Part shown: positions 52,720 through 62,079 of the stretch, piece by piece
Numbering within the stretch: position 1 is the first letter of the stretch
Layout of the letters: each line of letters opens with the position of its first letter
NCBI GenBank assembly: GCA_963762525.1
Contig: CAVXKT010000001.1
Span: 186,001-250,000, forward strand
Direction: 5' to 3'
From: DATFDN01 sp963762525
GTDB taxonomy: Bacteria; Pseudomonadota; Alphaproteobacteria; Acetobacterales; Acetobacteraceae
DNA length: 64,000 nucleotides
Notes under the pieces: generated by a model
Seen by the model: the letters and a program-made list of their open reading frames with translations, nothing else
What the model was told of the DNA's origin: nothing
Databases searched by the model: none
Position numbers and translations under genes: made by a program

Positions 52720-53925
52720 TCAATCCTGGATCTCGAAGATATCGACGGAGTAGTCGGAGCATACGGCGAGCCAACGTCCGTTCGGGGATAGGGAAACCCC
52801 CTCGGTGCCCGGGAGGTCTATCGAGCGAAAAACTTTCGGATCAGCCGGATCCCACAGATGCAGGGCGTTTAGAGTTATGAAAACGATGAACCGTCCATCG
52901 CGGCTCCAACCGAGTCCCTCGGCTGGTTCAGCGATCGGCGGGTAAGCGGAAATCCTAGCGCCATCCATGACGCGAAAGACCTCGACGGGCGTCCCGCTGG
53001 GAATTTGTTTCGGAACAGATAGAGGCACCTGCGCATTCCCAATATTGGCCACCGCAATTGCACTTGAATCCGGGCTAAAATTTATTGCCCGTATACAACA
53101 CCCTCTTTTCGGGTCCAGGACGTGGATTCTCGAAACAACTTTCTGACTGCCGATGTCGAAGATCAGGACGTCAAACGGCAACGCCACCGCCAAAAGCCTG
53201 CCGTCGGGTGAGAATGAGACCGTTTGGGCCTTCTGCGACGACGGTTTGGTGTATTCCGTAGAGGCGTAGCTCGGGTCCAACAGAATGGCGACCCGACGCC
53301 AGTCTTGAGTTGAATAGAGGGCCACCGGCTGCGGCAAAGCCATGCCATAAACGACCGCGAGCGTTGACTGGTCGGGGGAGATGGCAAGAGCGGTGATGGC
53401 ATTCACGTTCCGTGGCCGGTCCGGGTATGGTCCCGGCACTTCGTGAATCACCTGCCCGCTTTCGACGTTGAATATCGAGAACGCGATATCGTTCGATTGG
53501 TAGGAGGCCGGGGGAGTGACGATCTCCGAATGCCCGGAGAGAAAGGCCAAGGCATTCCCGACGTAGCGTGCGCCCGGCCGGTGAAGTTCCTGTATGACCT
53601 TGCCTCCGGCGTTCCAGATCGTGACAAGGCCGCCGTAGATGCTATACGCGGCCAGAGTTGCGCTGTCGGGACTCCAAGTCACGCCGAAAGTGTAATCTTT
53701 TCTCCGCAGTTCCCGGACGAGCTTCAGTGAGGGGAGTCGATCGACCTGCGTCACGTTCATCGGCCCGGAGGTCTGATTGTCTTGCGCAGGGGCGGGGTTG
53801 ACGTGTGCGGATTGAGTTTGCGCGCCCGGTGCTGTCGCGGCAGCCCCCCTCACGCCAATCATGGCGAATGCGAGCACCGCAGCGCGAAACGCGCGGAATT
53901 CGGCGCGCTTCCGATATTCCCTCAC
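52720..53925 (-). CDS. WD40-like beta-propeller secreted protein, copy 1
   Basis: About 401 residues from the GTG at 53925 (GGAG upstream). The N-terminus VREYRKRAEFRAFRAAVLAFAMIG then AAATAPGA looks like a signal peptide. The rest is repeats of the type TFGVTWSPDSATLAAYS, ALAISPDQSTLAVVYG, TVSFSPDGRLLAVALP, INFSPDSSAIAVANI, GLGWSRDGRFIVFITLNALHLWD and VSLSPNGRWLAVCSDYSVDIFE: WD40/NHL-like blades. Intact, unlike its duplicate. Low GC relative to the rest; likely part of an acquired island. Confidence 0.8.
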   Translation of the reverse strand: MREYRKRAEFRAFRAAVLAFAMIGVRGAAATAPGAQTQSAHVNPAPAQDNQTSGPMNVTQVDRLPSLKLVRELRRKDYTFGVTWSPDSATLAAYSIYGGLVTIWNAGGKVIQELHRPGARYVGNALAFLSGHSEIVTPPASYQSNDIAFSIFNVESGQVIHEVPGPYPDRPRNVNAITALAISPDQSTLAVVYGMALPQPVALYSTQDWRRVAILLDPSYASTEYTKPSSQKAQTVSFSPDGRLLAVALPFDVLIFDIGSQKVVSRIHVLDPKRGCCIRAINFSPDSSAIAVANIGNAQVPLSVPKQIPSGTPVEVFRVMDGARISAYPPIAEPAEGLGWSRDGRFIVFITLNALHLWDPADPKVFRSIDLPGTEGVSLSPNGRWLAVCSDYSVDIFEIQD

Positions 53926-53949
53926 CCGGATTTCTCCGCATTCGCTCCA

Positions 53950-55922
53950 GTAACTGGTGCGATACAATTGCACTCTCCGACCCGTCAAGCATTTTCACCC
54001 GATGTGCCAGCTCTTCAGGTTGCCCCGAGCTCAACGCGTCGCCGTTCGCGATCACCGTATCGAAGTTGTTGATGGTATCGGTCAGGTAGACATCATCGCA
54101 GGCTTGCGCGTTGACCGTGTTACCGCCGCCGTTGACGCCAAAGCTGTCGCCGGTGCCGAGCGTGATGGTATCGCCATTGCCGCCGAGGTTCGCCTGCGCA
54201 TTGCTGCCCAGGTTCAGCGTGACGCCGGAACCGTTGACGCTATCGGCGCTGCCGGCGGTGCCGCCGAGATTAAGTGCATCCCCGGACTGAGCGTTAATGG
54301 TGTTGCCGCCACCGGTATCGGTTACGGTGTCGCCGGTGCCGAGTTTGAGGGTATCGCCGCGCCAACGACCGTGATGAGCTGCGTTGTTGCCGGCCGTAAT
54401 GGTCTCGCCGCGAGGCAGTGACGGTGACGTTCGAGCCGGTGATGTTTACCGAACGCCGATACCGCTGATCGTGGCCTGTTCGGCCGCGCCGATGATAGAC
54501 AGTATCATTTACGCCATCCAACGCGATCTGGTTCGCCCGCTTCCGCCAATCACGGTTGCGTTGCTTCCGAGATCGAGGAACAAGTTGCTACCGCTGCCGC
54601 CGGTCAACGTACCGTCATAGCCCCGACCAGGACAGTGTTCGCTCCGCCGGAAGCAGCCGCGGGGCCATCCATGGCGAGGGCGACGGTCGGATCGCCGGTC
54701 ACGGTGAAGGTCTGTGCCGCCCCCGATGCGGGGGTAACGGTGATATTGGTGGGATTGCCGCTGATACCGAAACTCACCTGCGCGGTCTGCTGGATACTGG
54801 AGACTTCGGTGCCGGTTTGGATAGTGGTTGAAGCTTGGGATGCGGAAGGGCTATAAGTTGAAGCGTCGGTCGAGAACTGACGAGAGATAGGCGACCTGGA
54901 ACGAACCTTGCTTCGACACTGGCTGACCTTGTGTCTGCTGGAAGTAGTTCACAAGGAAATCGCCAGCCGAAGTTTGCGAGAGAGTAGTGGCATCCTCGGA
55001 GCTGCCGTTCTGTCCGGTTACGGTGGCGTTTGCACTGCCGTTTTCACCGAGCGTTAGCGGTGCGTTGGTGCCGTCAAGGGATCTCTCATAGAGAAATGGA
55101 GTAAGAAGTGAATCGGAGGAGTTGGAAGAGGCTGGTTGAGCATTGATGGTCACGCCCAGAACGCTGGCGTAAGCTGACAGGAAATGATTGCTCTGAATGC
55201 CGCCTTCCAGCCCCGAGAAGCCACCCAGCAGTTGAGCCCCTGGATCGGCCGCATAAATGTCCGGACAGCGCGACCGTGATCAGCGATACATTGTCCTGGA
55301 GTTCGGATTGGTTGAAGCTGGCCCGATAAGCTTGAGCTCCCCATAATGAGCGCCGGCGTTATCGAGAGTTGCCAATGGACCCCAATTGGATTCCCGAAGT
55401 GAGTTGAATGGTTCGCAACGGGATCACCCGCATTCGCATAACTGAGGAAGTTCGTTACGCTCCCTCCTGATCCGGGATAGTCGGGAATACCCGGGCCGCC
55501 GAAACTCGCCGCCTCCAAAGCCGTTGGCCTGTGCGGCGAACTGAGCTGCATATCCGCCGAGAGAGTTGCCCGTCGCGAAGACGTTCGTTGATGCGGTCGA
55601 ATATCCTTGAGAAGTGGCGGCGGTTCTCGGCTGTAGTCACAAAGCTGAACGCAGCAGCGTCGTAGGCCGCCGGCCTGGTTTCGTTCGACAGAGAGAAGTC
55701 CGCGCTTGTGGCGCCGCTGTTGGAGAAGCTCGGCGTCGAAACTCCCTCGAAGGCAATGACGACTTGCTTTGTGGTGGTGTTCGCAAAAGCAGCTCCCACC
55801 AAGCCTGAAGGATCGTTTATTCTGCTTAAGACGACCCATCCCGCAGGTGGGCTGGGAAATCCGCCATTAGCTGGGAAAGAGTTCAGCAAATTAAGGTAGT
55901 CGGAGTTCGAAGGCGAGGACAT
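53950..55922 (-). pseudogene. Decayed lipase-like protein with RTX/Gly-rich repeats
   Basis: The ATG at 55922 starts MSSPSNSDYLNLLNSF and continues with WVVLSRINDPSGLVGAAF and VVIAFEGVSTPSFS. Further down other frames hold the nucleophile elbow TGNSLGGYAAQ (GNSLGG), GPGIPDYPG, NFLSYANAGDPVAN, TAQVSFGISGN and a run of GDTI/LGxGD repeats (for instance near 54150-54330: LGGNGDTITLGTGDS). At least six frame breaks occur, so it cannot be translated as one protein. It resembles type-I-secreted lipase proteins with a repeat tail. Start region follows AGGAAAG by 8 bp. Confidence 0.65.
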
Positions 55923-55942
55923 ATGATACTTTCCTGATGGTC

Positions 55943-57156
55943 CTAGTTTTTGATCTCGAAGATATCGACGAGATAGTCTGAGCATACGGCGAGCCAACGA
56001 CCGTTCGGGGAGAAGGAAAGCCCCTCAGCGCCCGAGAGATCTATCGATCGAAAAGCTGTCGGGTGAGGCGGATCCCAAAGATGCAGGGCGTTTAGGGTTA
56101 TGAACGCAATGAACCGTCCATCGCGGCTCCAACCGAGGCCCTCGGTAGGTTCAGCGATCGGCGGGTAAGCGGCAATCCTGGCGCCATCCGCGACGCGGAA
56201 GACGTCCACATGCGTGGGGGTGGGATGTTTTTTCGGAACAGGTAAAGGTAACTGACCATTCGCGGCATTGGCCACCGCGATCTGACTTGAATTCGGACTG
56301 AAAGCCGTTGATCTAATGCAACATCCTTTAATAGGATCCAAGACGTGAATTCTGCGTGATAACTTTCTGACTGCCGATGTCGAAGATCAGGACGTCGAAC
56401 GGTAAAGCCACCGCCAAAAGCCTGCCATCAGGTGAGAATGAGACGGTTTGGGCCTTCTGCGAGGAAGGTTTCGTGTATTCCGTAGAGGCGTAGCTCGGGT
56501 CCGAGAGAATGGCGAACCGACGCCAGTCTTGAGTTGAATAGAGGGCCACCGGCTGAGGCAAAGCCATGCCATAAATGACCGCGAGCATTGATTGGTCGGG
56601 GGAGATGGCAAGAGCGGTGATGGCATTCACAGCTCCGTGGCCGGTCCGGGTATGGTCCCGGCACTTCGTGAATCACCTCCCGCTTTCGACATTGAATATC
56701 GAGAACGCAATATCGTTCGATTGGTAGGAAGCCGGGGGAGTGATGATCTCCGAATGCCCGGAGAGAAAGGCCAAGGCATTACCGACGTAACGGGCGCCGG
56801 GCCGGTGAAGTTCCTGTATGACCTTACCTTCGGCGTTCCAGATCGTGACAAGGCCGCCGTAGACTGCTATAGGCGGCCAGAGTTGCGCTGTCGGGACTCC
56901 AAGTGCACACCGAAAGTGTAATCTTTTCGCCGAAGTTCGCGGACGAGCTTCAGTGCAGGGAGTTGATCGACCTGCGTCATGTTCGTCGGCCTGGAGGTCT
57001 GATTGTCTTGCGCAGGGGCGGGGTTGACGTGTGCGGATTGAGTTTGCGCGCCAGGTGCTGTCGCGGCAGCCCCCCTCACGCCAATCATGGCGAATGCGAG
57101 CACCGCAGCGCGAAACGCGAGGAACTGAGCGCGCTTCCGATATCTCGAACCCTCAC
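55943..57156 (-). pseudogene. WD40-like beta-propeller protein, copy 2 (frame-broken)
   Basis: A duplicate of the 52720-53925 gene split over several frames: MIGVRGAAATAPGAQTQSAH (57080s), ALAISPDQSMLAVIYG, TVSFSPDGRLLAVALPF, GLGWSRDGRFIAFITLNAL and FSPNGRWLAVCSDYLVDIFEIKN. Differences from copy 1 include indels at the 5' end (57150-57156), around 56690, 56880 and 56340. Closely related to copy 1 by eye, so the duplication is recent. It is 20 bp upstream of the lipase start. Confidence 0.75.
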
Positions 57157-57350
57157 CCGAATTTCTCCGCGCTCCTGTTAAAGGCTCGAAAGCGCATTTG
57201 GTATAAAGGTATCATTTCAGTAACAGTACTTCGAATTGCGTTTTCGGTTCCGTCGCGGTATCCGAAGCCCTGATAGCCGCCCGAAGTCACTCATGGGAGC
57301 CAGATCGTGAATCGGCGCGAAATACCAGTGTGGTCATATTGAAGGCCATT

Positions 57351-57851
57351 TTAATGCTTTCCTTTTAGGGATAAATTTCCCATTATGGACGCGGCGGTGG
57401 TATTTAACCATGTCGCGCTCGTCACTTGGATTTTCCCGTTTATCCCAACGTTGAACATTGCGACGACTTCGTCATGCGGTCTGAACTTGTTTCCGGGTAC
57501 TCTCCTCAGAACCTCATAGGGGAACGAAATTCCACCCTCCGAATTCGGCGCCGGATCAGGCAACGGGTAGTGTTGGCCTAGTTCACCCATTTCCGCGCGC
57601 ACCGTTGGGAAAGTCATTCCCGACATCGCTGGGGCGAACACGTCAGTGACATCCACGGTCAGTATGCCCTGTCGATCCACGCTGCTGAGCTCCGTCAACG
57701 CCCGAGAGAGGTGATTGCTTGACAGTTTCGCGGGATCGAGCATTTGCCCTCCAAGGGTCAGTAGAAGCACCGAGATAAGAGCCACTACCCGATTAAATCC
57801 CCAAAGAACGAATGAGGCGACGCGATCCGCGAGCGATGGGCTGGACATCAT
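57351..57851 (-). CDS. Hypothetical membrane-anchored protein
   Basis: A 166-residue protein starting MMSSPSLADRVASF, with one strong hydrophobic segment (FNRVVALISVLLLTLGGQML) near residues 18-40 and a ~125-residue exported tail: TELSSVDRQGILTVDVTDVFAP, GQHYPLPDPAPNSEG and VAMFNVGINGKIQV. No family was recognised. GGGGAAG just before the ATG at 57851 supports this start over one 20 codons upstream. It lies between WD40 copies 2 and 3. Confidence 0.55.
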   Translation of the reverse strand: MMSSPSLADRVASFVLWGFNRVVALISVLLLTLGGQMLDPAKLSSNHLSRALTELSSVDRQGILTVDVTDVFAPAMSGMTFPTVRAEMGELGQHYPLPDPAPNSEGGISFPYEVLRRVPGNKFRPHDEVVAMFNVGINGKIQVTSATWLNTTAASIMGNLSLKGKH

Positions 57852-57927
57852 CTTCCCCGCGTCCCTTCCTGCGCATCCGGCCGGAACCGCGATATCAGAT
57901 ACGATCACCATGCCTCGTCAGGATTTT

Positions 57928-57982
57928 ATTGATGCATCCGGCAACATGCTTACAAGTCATCAACGGGTTAACCGAGCGTTAA
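57928..57982 (-). repeat. Upstream element copy A (shared with 59251-59308)
   Basis: A ~55-bp sequence containing ATGCTTACAAGTCATCAA is repeated almost unchanged at 59251-59308. It lies 80-130 bp upstream of the membrane-anchored protein gene. On the minus strand it includes TTGATGACTTG, so a shared promoter or operator is likely. Confidence 0.55.
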
Positions 57983-58053
57983 AAGATGCTGCTTGGCGCC
58001 CTTGTCAATCGGCTTGGGTTGGCATCTTGCCCACATTCTCTACGGACTTTGTT

Positions 58054-59152
58054 CTATACGCTCCGGTACAAGGCAATTTCGTTGACCTGAGCAGCGGCTA
58101 ATGTGTGCCCGCCGCTAAACGCGAGACTGAAAGTGGGTGTGTCGCTATGGGCAACTACCGGCCTGGATCCCGGGATTACATTCCAGACTGCGAGGGATTG
58201 GTCATACCCAACTCCGAGGAGCCCCTCGCGTCCCCAAGCAATCTTCTGCACGCCACCACGTCCGTCCACCAAACTTGCGAGATGCTCGCCACTCGCTGGC
58301 CGCCACAGACGCGTCCGGCCGTCGTCTGGCGCGCCGCGGGCCACCATGCCTCTTCCGGTCGCAAGAAGCTGACCATCGCGGCTGAAAGCGATTGCGTTAC
58401 ACAGAACATCGCCGGAGTACGCGAGGAACGAGAGGCGGATTTTTCCCGCTTCCCAATTCGAATATGTGGACATATCCGAATATCGTACCGACACCCAGCT
58501 CTTTCCCATCAGGAGAAAACGCAACACTCCAAGCAACATCGGGGTGTTGCGTGGTCGGCGGCACGAGGAAGTGCTTCGCCAATGTCCAAGTGTGAGTTTC
58601 AAATATTAATATGTGGCCTCCTACCATAATCCCAGCAATCCACGCTCCATCAGTGGACACCGTAAAGTTAATCGCAGGGCCGATCTTAAACCCTGCATCG
58701 GGAATTGGGTCGGGTATGTTCCTTAGCAAACGTCCGCCGTCAGCATCCCAAAGGAGAAGCGCAACCGTCCCGAACTTCGATTCGCCGCCGATGGATTTCC
58801 CGACCGGCGCGGTGGTGAGCAAGCTTCCGTCAGGAAGGTAGGCCAGAGAGTTGAACGAGGAATATACATTGGCTTCGAATTCGTTGACGACGTTCCAGCT
58901 CCCGGTTTCCCAGACTGTTATAAGCCGCTCGAAATTGCTCATGGCCGCCAGTCGTGAACCGTCGCTGTTCCAGGCAACTGCATTCAGATATTCTTTGACG
59001 CGCAGCCGCCTGAATTCATGCAGGACGGGTTCCGCGCCCTCTGTTGCCGCCATCGAGGCCTCCCGCGTTCCCGGCATCAGCTTCAGCGGACCAACCATGC
59101 CCATGGCGGATGCGGCGCCGACCAGCAGCTTTCTTCTAGGAGCAGATCTCAT
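58054..59152 (-). CDS. WD40-like beta-propeller protein, copy 3 (one frameshift)
   Basis: A related but divergent propeller. Frame 1 (59152 to about 58440): MRSAPRRKLLVGAASAMG, a Tat-like signal, then NAVAWNSDGSRLAAMSNFE, INFTVSTDGAWIAGIMVGG, SVAFSPDGKELGVGTIFG and VHIFELG. Frame 2 continues with RLSFLAYSGDVLCNAIAFSRDGQLLATG, DDGRTRLWRPASGEHLASLVDG and LAVWNVIPGSRP. The frames join if one A is dropped from the AAAAA run near 58440. It is read as a gene with a likely one-base error; decay is possible. Confidence 0.7.
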
Positions 59153-59250
59153 CTCTCTCGCATCCCCTCATGTGCATGCCGCCGAAGGCGACCGGAAATA
59201 CAAGATTACCAGCCGCAGCGGGGCTGCTTACCTCCTTCCTCATCAATCGG

Positions 59251-59308
59251 TTATTGATTCAGTCGGCAATATGCTTACAAGTCATCAATGGGGTAATCCG
59301 GCGTTAAT
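59251..59308 (-). repeat. Upstream element copy B (shared with 57928-57982)
   Basis: Near-identical to 57928-57982, including ATGCTTACAAGTCATCAA and a following GGGGTAATCCGGCGTTAAT. It sits about 100-155 bp upstream of WD40 copy 3. The pair lies between the tRNA-side and the membrane-protein gene and may drive both. Confidence 0.55.
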
Positions 59309-59384
59309 CGGCACGTCGTTCGGCTAATCAGGTGGATGGAACCCCTTACCCTCCGCCGCCCGATCCTGTATCCGGGGGGCTCGC

Positions 59385-59458
59385 GCGGGTGTAGTTCAAT
59401 GGTAGAACGGCAGCCTTCCAAGCTGCTCACAGGGGTTCGATTCCCCTCACCCGCTCCA
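59385..59458 (+). tRNA. tRNA-Gly (anticodon UCC)
   Basis: Cloverleaf seen directly: acceptor GCGGGTG/CACCCGC, D-loop TTCAATGGTAGAA, anticodon stem GCAGC/GCTGC around CTTCCAA (anticodon TCC), T-arm AGGGG-TTCGATT-CCCCT, discriminator T and encoded CCA (59456-59458). It is the only tRNA in the window and borders the accessory island on its left. The last A of CCA is the first base of an ATG of the next gene. Confidence 0.97.
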
Positions 59459-61668
59459 TGCCCATGAGCTTCTCTCTTACCCTGCTCGATCTGGCCGGCT
59501 TCGTCGCCCTGCTGCTGTGGGGCGTGCGCATGGTGCAGACCGGGGTGCAGCGGGCGTTCGGCGCGCGGCTCCGGCTGTTTCTCTCGGCCGCGCTCGGCGA
59601 CCGGCTGCGCGGCTTTCTGGCCGGGATCGGCGTCACCGCGCTCTTGCAGAGCAGCACCGCCGTCGCGCTGATGGCGAGCGGCTTTGCCGCCGCCGGCCTG
59701 GTCGATCTGGTCCCGGCGCTGGGCGTGACCCTCGGCGCCGGCGTCGGGTCCACCCTGATCGTGCAGTTGCTGTCGCTGCATGTGGCCGCCGCGGCACCCG
59801 CTCTGATCCTGGTCGGCGTGGTCGCCTTCCGGCGCGGACAGGAGACGCGTTGGCGCGACCTCGGGCGGGTCGCCATCGGGCTCGGGCTGGTGCTGCTGGC
59901 GTTGCAGGGGATGTTCGCGGTGATCGCGCCGCTCGAGCGGATGTCCGGCCTGCGGGGGGCCATGTCCGCCCTGGCGGGGCAGGACATCTTGGCGCTGCTG
60001 CTCGCCGCGGCGCTGGCCTGGGCGGCCCATTCCAGCGTCACCGTGGTGCTGTTGGTCATGCAGCTCGCCGCCGCCGGGGTGATGCCGCTCACCGTGGCGC
60101 TGGCGATGACGCTCGGGGCCAATCTCGGCACCGCGATCAATCCGTGGCTGGAGACGCCGGCCGGGGATGCGGCGGCGCACCGGCTGCCGCTCGGCAATTT
60201 GGGCTTTCGCGTCTGCGGCTGCATCATCGCGCTGCCGTTCCTGGCGCCGATCGCCGATCGCCTCGCGACGATGAACACCGATCCGGCGCGCGCAGTCGCC
60301 AACTTCCACAGCCTGTTCAACCTGGCGTTGGCGGTGCTGTTCCTGCCGCTGCTGTCGCCGTGGGCTGCCGGCTTGTGCCGGCTATTGCCGGCGCGTCCGG
60401 CGGCCGACGACCCGCGCCGGCCGCGCTACCTCGATGCCGGGCCAAGCATGCCGGTGGTCGCGATCGGCGCCGCCGCGCGCGAGGCGCTGCGGCTCGCCGA
60501 CGTGCTGGAACAGATGCTGGCGGGGCTGCTGGCGTCACTCGAAAAAGTCGACCGCAAACGCATCGCGCCGACGCGCCGGCTGGACGACGTGCTCGACAGC
60601 CTGAACCGCGCGATCCGCGCCCATCTGGCAGCGCTTCACCCCCAAGAGATGACCGAGGCGGATCATCGGCGGGTGGCGGAGATACTGAGCTTTGCGACCA
60701 ACCTGGAAAACGCCGGCGACGTGGTCGAGCGCGAGCTGCTGCCGCGCGTGTCACGACTGATCAAGCGCAACATCGCCTTCTCCGCCGACGAGCTTGCCGA
60801 GCTGGTCGGGCTGGTGCGTCGCCTGGTCGGCAATTTGCGCGCCGCCGCCGTGGTGTTCATGAGCGACGATGCGCGCGCCGCGCGACTGCTGGCGGCGGAG
60901 AAGCAGGCGTTTCGCGATATCGAGGCGCGGGCCACGGCGGCGAACCTGGCGCGTCTGCGGACCCTGAAGACGGGCGCGGGGGCGGCGCATCTCGACCTGA
61001 TCCGCGGCCTCAAGCGGGTGAATGCGCATCTGGTCGCCGCCGCCGCCTACCCGGTGCTCGCGAGCCGGGGCGAGCTGCTGGAGTCTGCGGGTGCGCGAGT
61101 AGAAGTCTCGCGATCAACGAGTGGCGGCGTGCGAGATAAGCAGGCGGCACAACACGGGACGGACTTGACCTTCCCCGACAGAGGGCCGGAGATGTCGGCC
61201 GTTTCGCCAGTGGGGAATCAGAGATGCCCACCTACGCATTCACCGCTCGGGATCGCCTCTACCGCGAGGGGCTCCAGATGCGCCTGTTCACGCCCGATGC
61301 TCCCGGCCCATTGCCGGCCGTCATCGACATCCACGGCGGCGCCTGGTGCGGGGGCGACCTCGGCGACGGGCAGGCACGCAACGAGGCGCTCGCCGCCTCC
61401 GGGTTCGTGGTCGCCGCCATCAATTTCCGCCACGGCGCGGACGGCTATCCGACCTCGCTCGCCGACATCAATTTCGCGATCCGCTGGATCAAGGCGCAGG
61501 CGAGCGAGCTGCGCGTCCGCGCGGATCGCGTCGGCTTGTCCGGCAACTCAAGCGGCGGCCATCTCGCCATGCTCGCCGCCATGCGCCCGCACGATCCGCG
61601 CTACGCCGCGCTTCCGCTCGCCGGCGTGGATGCCACGGTCAACGCCGTCGCCATGCTTTGGCCGGTGA
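59458..61668 (+). CDS. Na/Pi cotransporter family protein (PhoU-like C-terminus), C-terminal run-on
   Basis: An N-terminal membrane part with the family's repeats (GVRMVQTGVQRAFGARLRLF, GVTALLQSSTAVALMASGF, AAALAWAAHSSVTVVLLVM) and a C-terminal PhoU-like helical part (KRIAPTRRLDDVLDSLNRAI, EILSFATNLENAGDVVERE, IKRNIAFSADELAELVGLV). The homologous protein should end near 61102. The given frame runs on for about 188 residues into the esterase gene because one extra base near 61087 hides the stop: without it the codons CGG GTG CGC GAG TAG follow. Start is either 59458 or, more likely, the ATG at 59464. Confidence 0.85.
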   Translation: MPMSFSLTLLDLAGFVALLLWGVRMVQTGVQRAFGARLRLFLSAALGDRLRGFLAGIGVTALLQSSTAVALMASGFAAAGLVDLVPALGVTLGAGVGSTLIVQLLSLHVAAAAPALILVGVVAFRRGQETRWRDLGRVAIGLGLVLLALQGMFAVIAPLERMSGLRGAMSALAGQDILALLLAAALAWAAHSSVTVVLLVMQLAAAGVMPLTVALAMTLGANLGTAINPWLETPAGDAAAHRLPLGNLGFRVCGCIIALPFLAPIADRLATMNTDPARAVANFHSLFNLALAVLFLPLLSPWAAGLCRLLPARPAADDPRRPRYLDAGPSMPVVAIGAAAREALRLADVLEQMLAGLLASLEKVDRKRIAPTRRLDDVLDSLNRAIRAHLAALHPQEMTEADHRRVAEILSFATNLENAGDVVERELLPRVSRLIKRNIAFSADELAELVGLVRRLVGNLRAAAVVFMSDDARAARLLAAEKQAFRDIEARATAANLARLRTLKTGAGAAHLDLIRGLKRVNAHLVAAAAYPVLASRGELLESAGARVEVSRSTSGGVRDKQAAQHGTDLTFPDRGPEMSAVSPVGNQRCPPTHSPLGIASTARGSRCACSRPMLPAHCRPSSTSTAAPGAGATSATGRHATRRSPPPGSWSPPSISATARTAIRPRSPTSISRSAGSRRRRASCASARIASACPATQAAAISPCSPPCARTIRATPRFRSPAWMPRSTPSPCFGR

Positions 61669-62048
61669 TCAACCCGCTGTCGCGCTATCGGCACGCGCTG
61701 CGCGCCCGCGACGGCGCCAACCCGCCCGAGTGGGTGGGCGACATCCCCGAGCGCCATGATCGCTATTGGCGGACCGAGGCGGCGATGGCGGAGGGCAACC
61801 CGACGCTCGCGCTGGAACGCGGAGAGGCGGTGGTCCTGCCGCCCGCCCTCTGGGTGCAGGGACGACCCGACCCGGTACACGACTACCGCGATCCCGAAAG
61901 CCCGTCGCCCGGCAACGAGCCGGAGCGCTTCGTCGCCGACTACCGCCGCGCCGGCGGTACGATCGAGCTGGTCGCGGTGGAGCAGGCGACGCGCGCGAGC
62001 GGATCCCTCGATCACCTGCTCGCCTTCTTCCGCCGGCACCTCGCTTGA
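61224..62048 (+). CDS. Alpha/beta-hydrolase (BD-FAE-like esterase)
   Basis: A 274-residue esterase: VIDIHGGAWCGGDL (oxyanion HGG), GFVVAAINFRHGADGYP, INFAIRWIKAQASEL and GLSGNSSGGHLAMLAAM, with the serine in GNSSGG; an acid and His near PDPVHDYRDPESP and SGSLDHLLAF. Family members deacylate small esters or formylkynurenine-type amides. It starts at an ATG with GAG upstream and is 60% overlapped by the preceding run-on frame, which is not real coding. Confidence 0.9.
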   Translation: MPTYAFTARDRLYREGLQMRLFTPDAPGPLPAVIDIHGGAWCGGDLGDGQARNEALAASGFVVAAINFRHGADGYPTSLADINFAIRWIKAQASELRVRADRVGLSGNSSGGHLAMLAAMRPHDPRYAALPLAGVDATVNAVAMLWPVINPLSRYRHALRARDGANPPEWVGDIPERHDRYWRTEAAMAEGNPTLALERGEAVVLPPALWVQGRPDPVHDYRDPESPSPGNEPERFVADYRRAGGTIELVAVEQATRASGSLDHLLAFFRRHLA

Positions 62049-62079
62049 CCAAGTAGCCGAGGAGCGAGGAAGCAAACGT

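Noticed and set aside
53988..54521. Small separate genes in the plus and minus frames across 54-54.5 kb
   Set aside because: They are fragments of the repetitive LGxGD part of the decayed lipase/RTX gene and do not stand alone.
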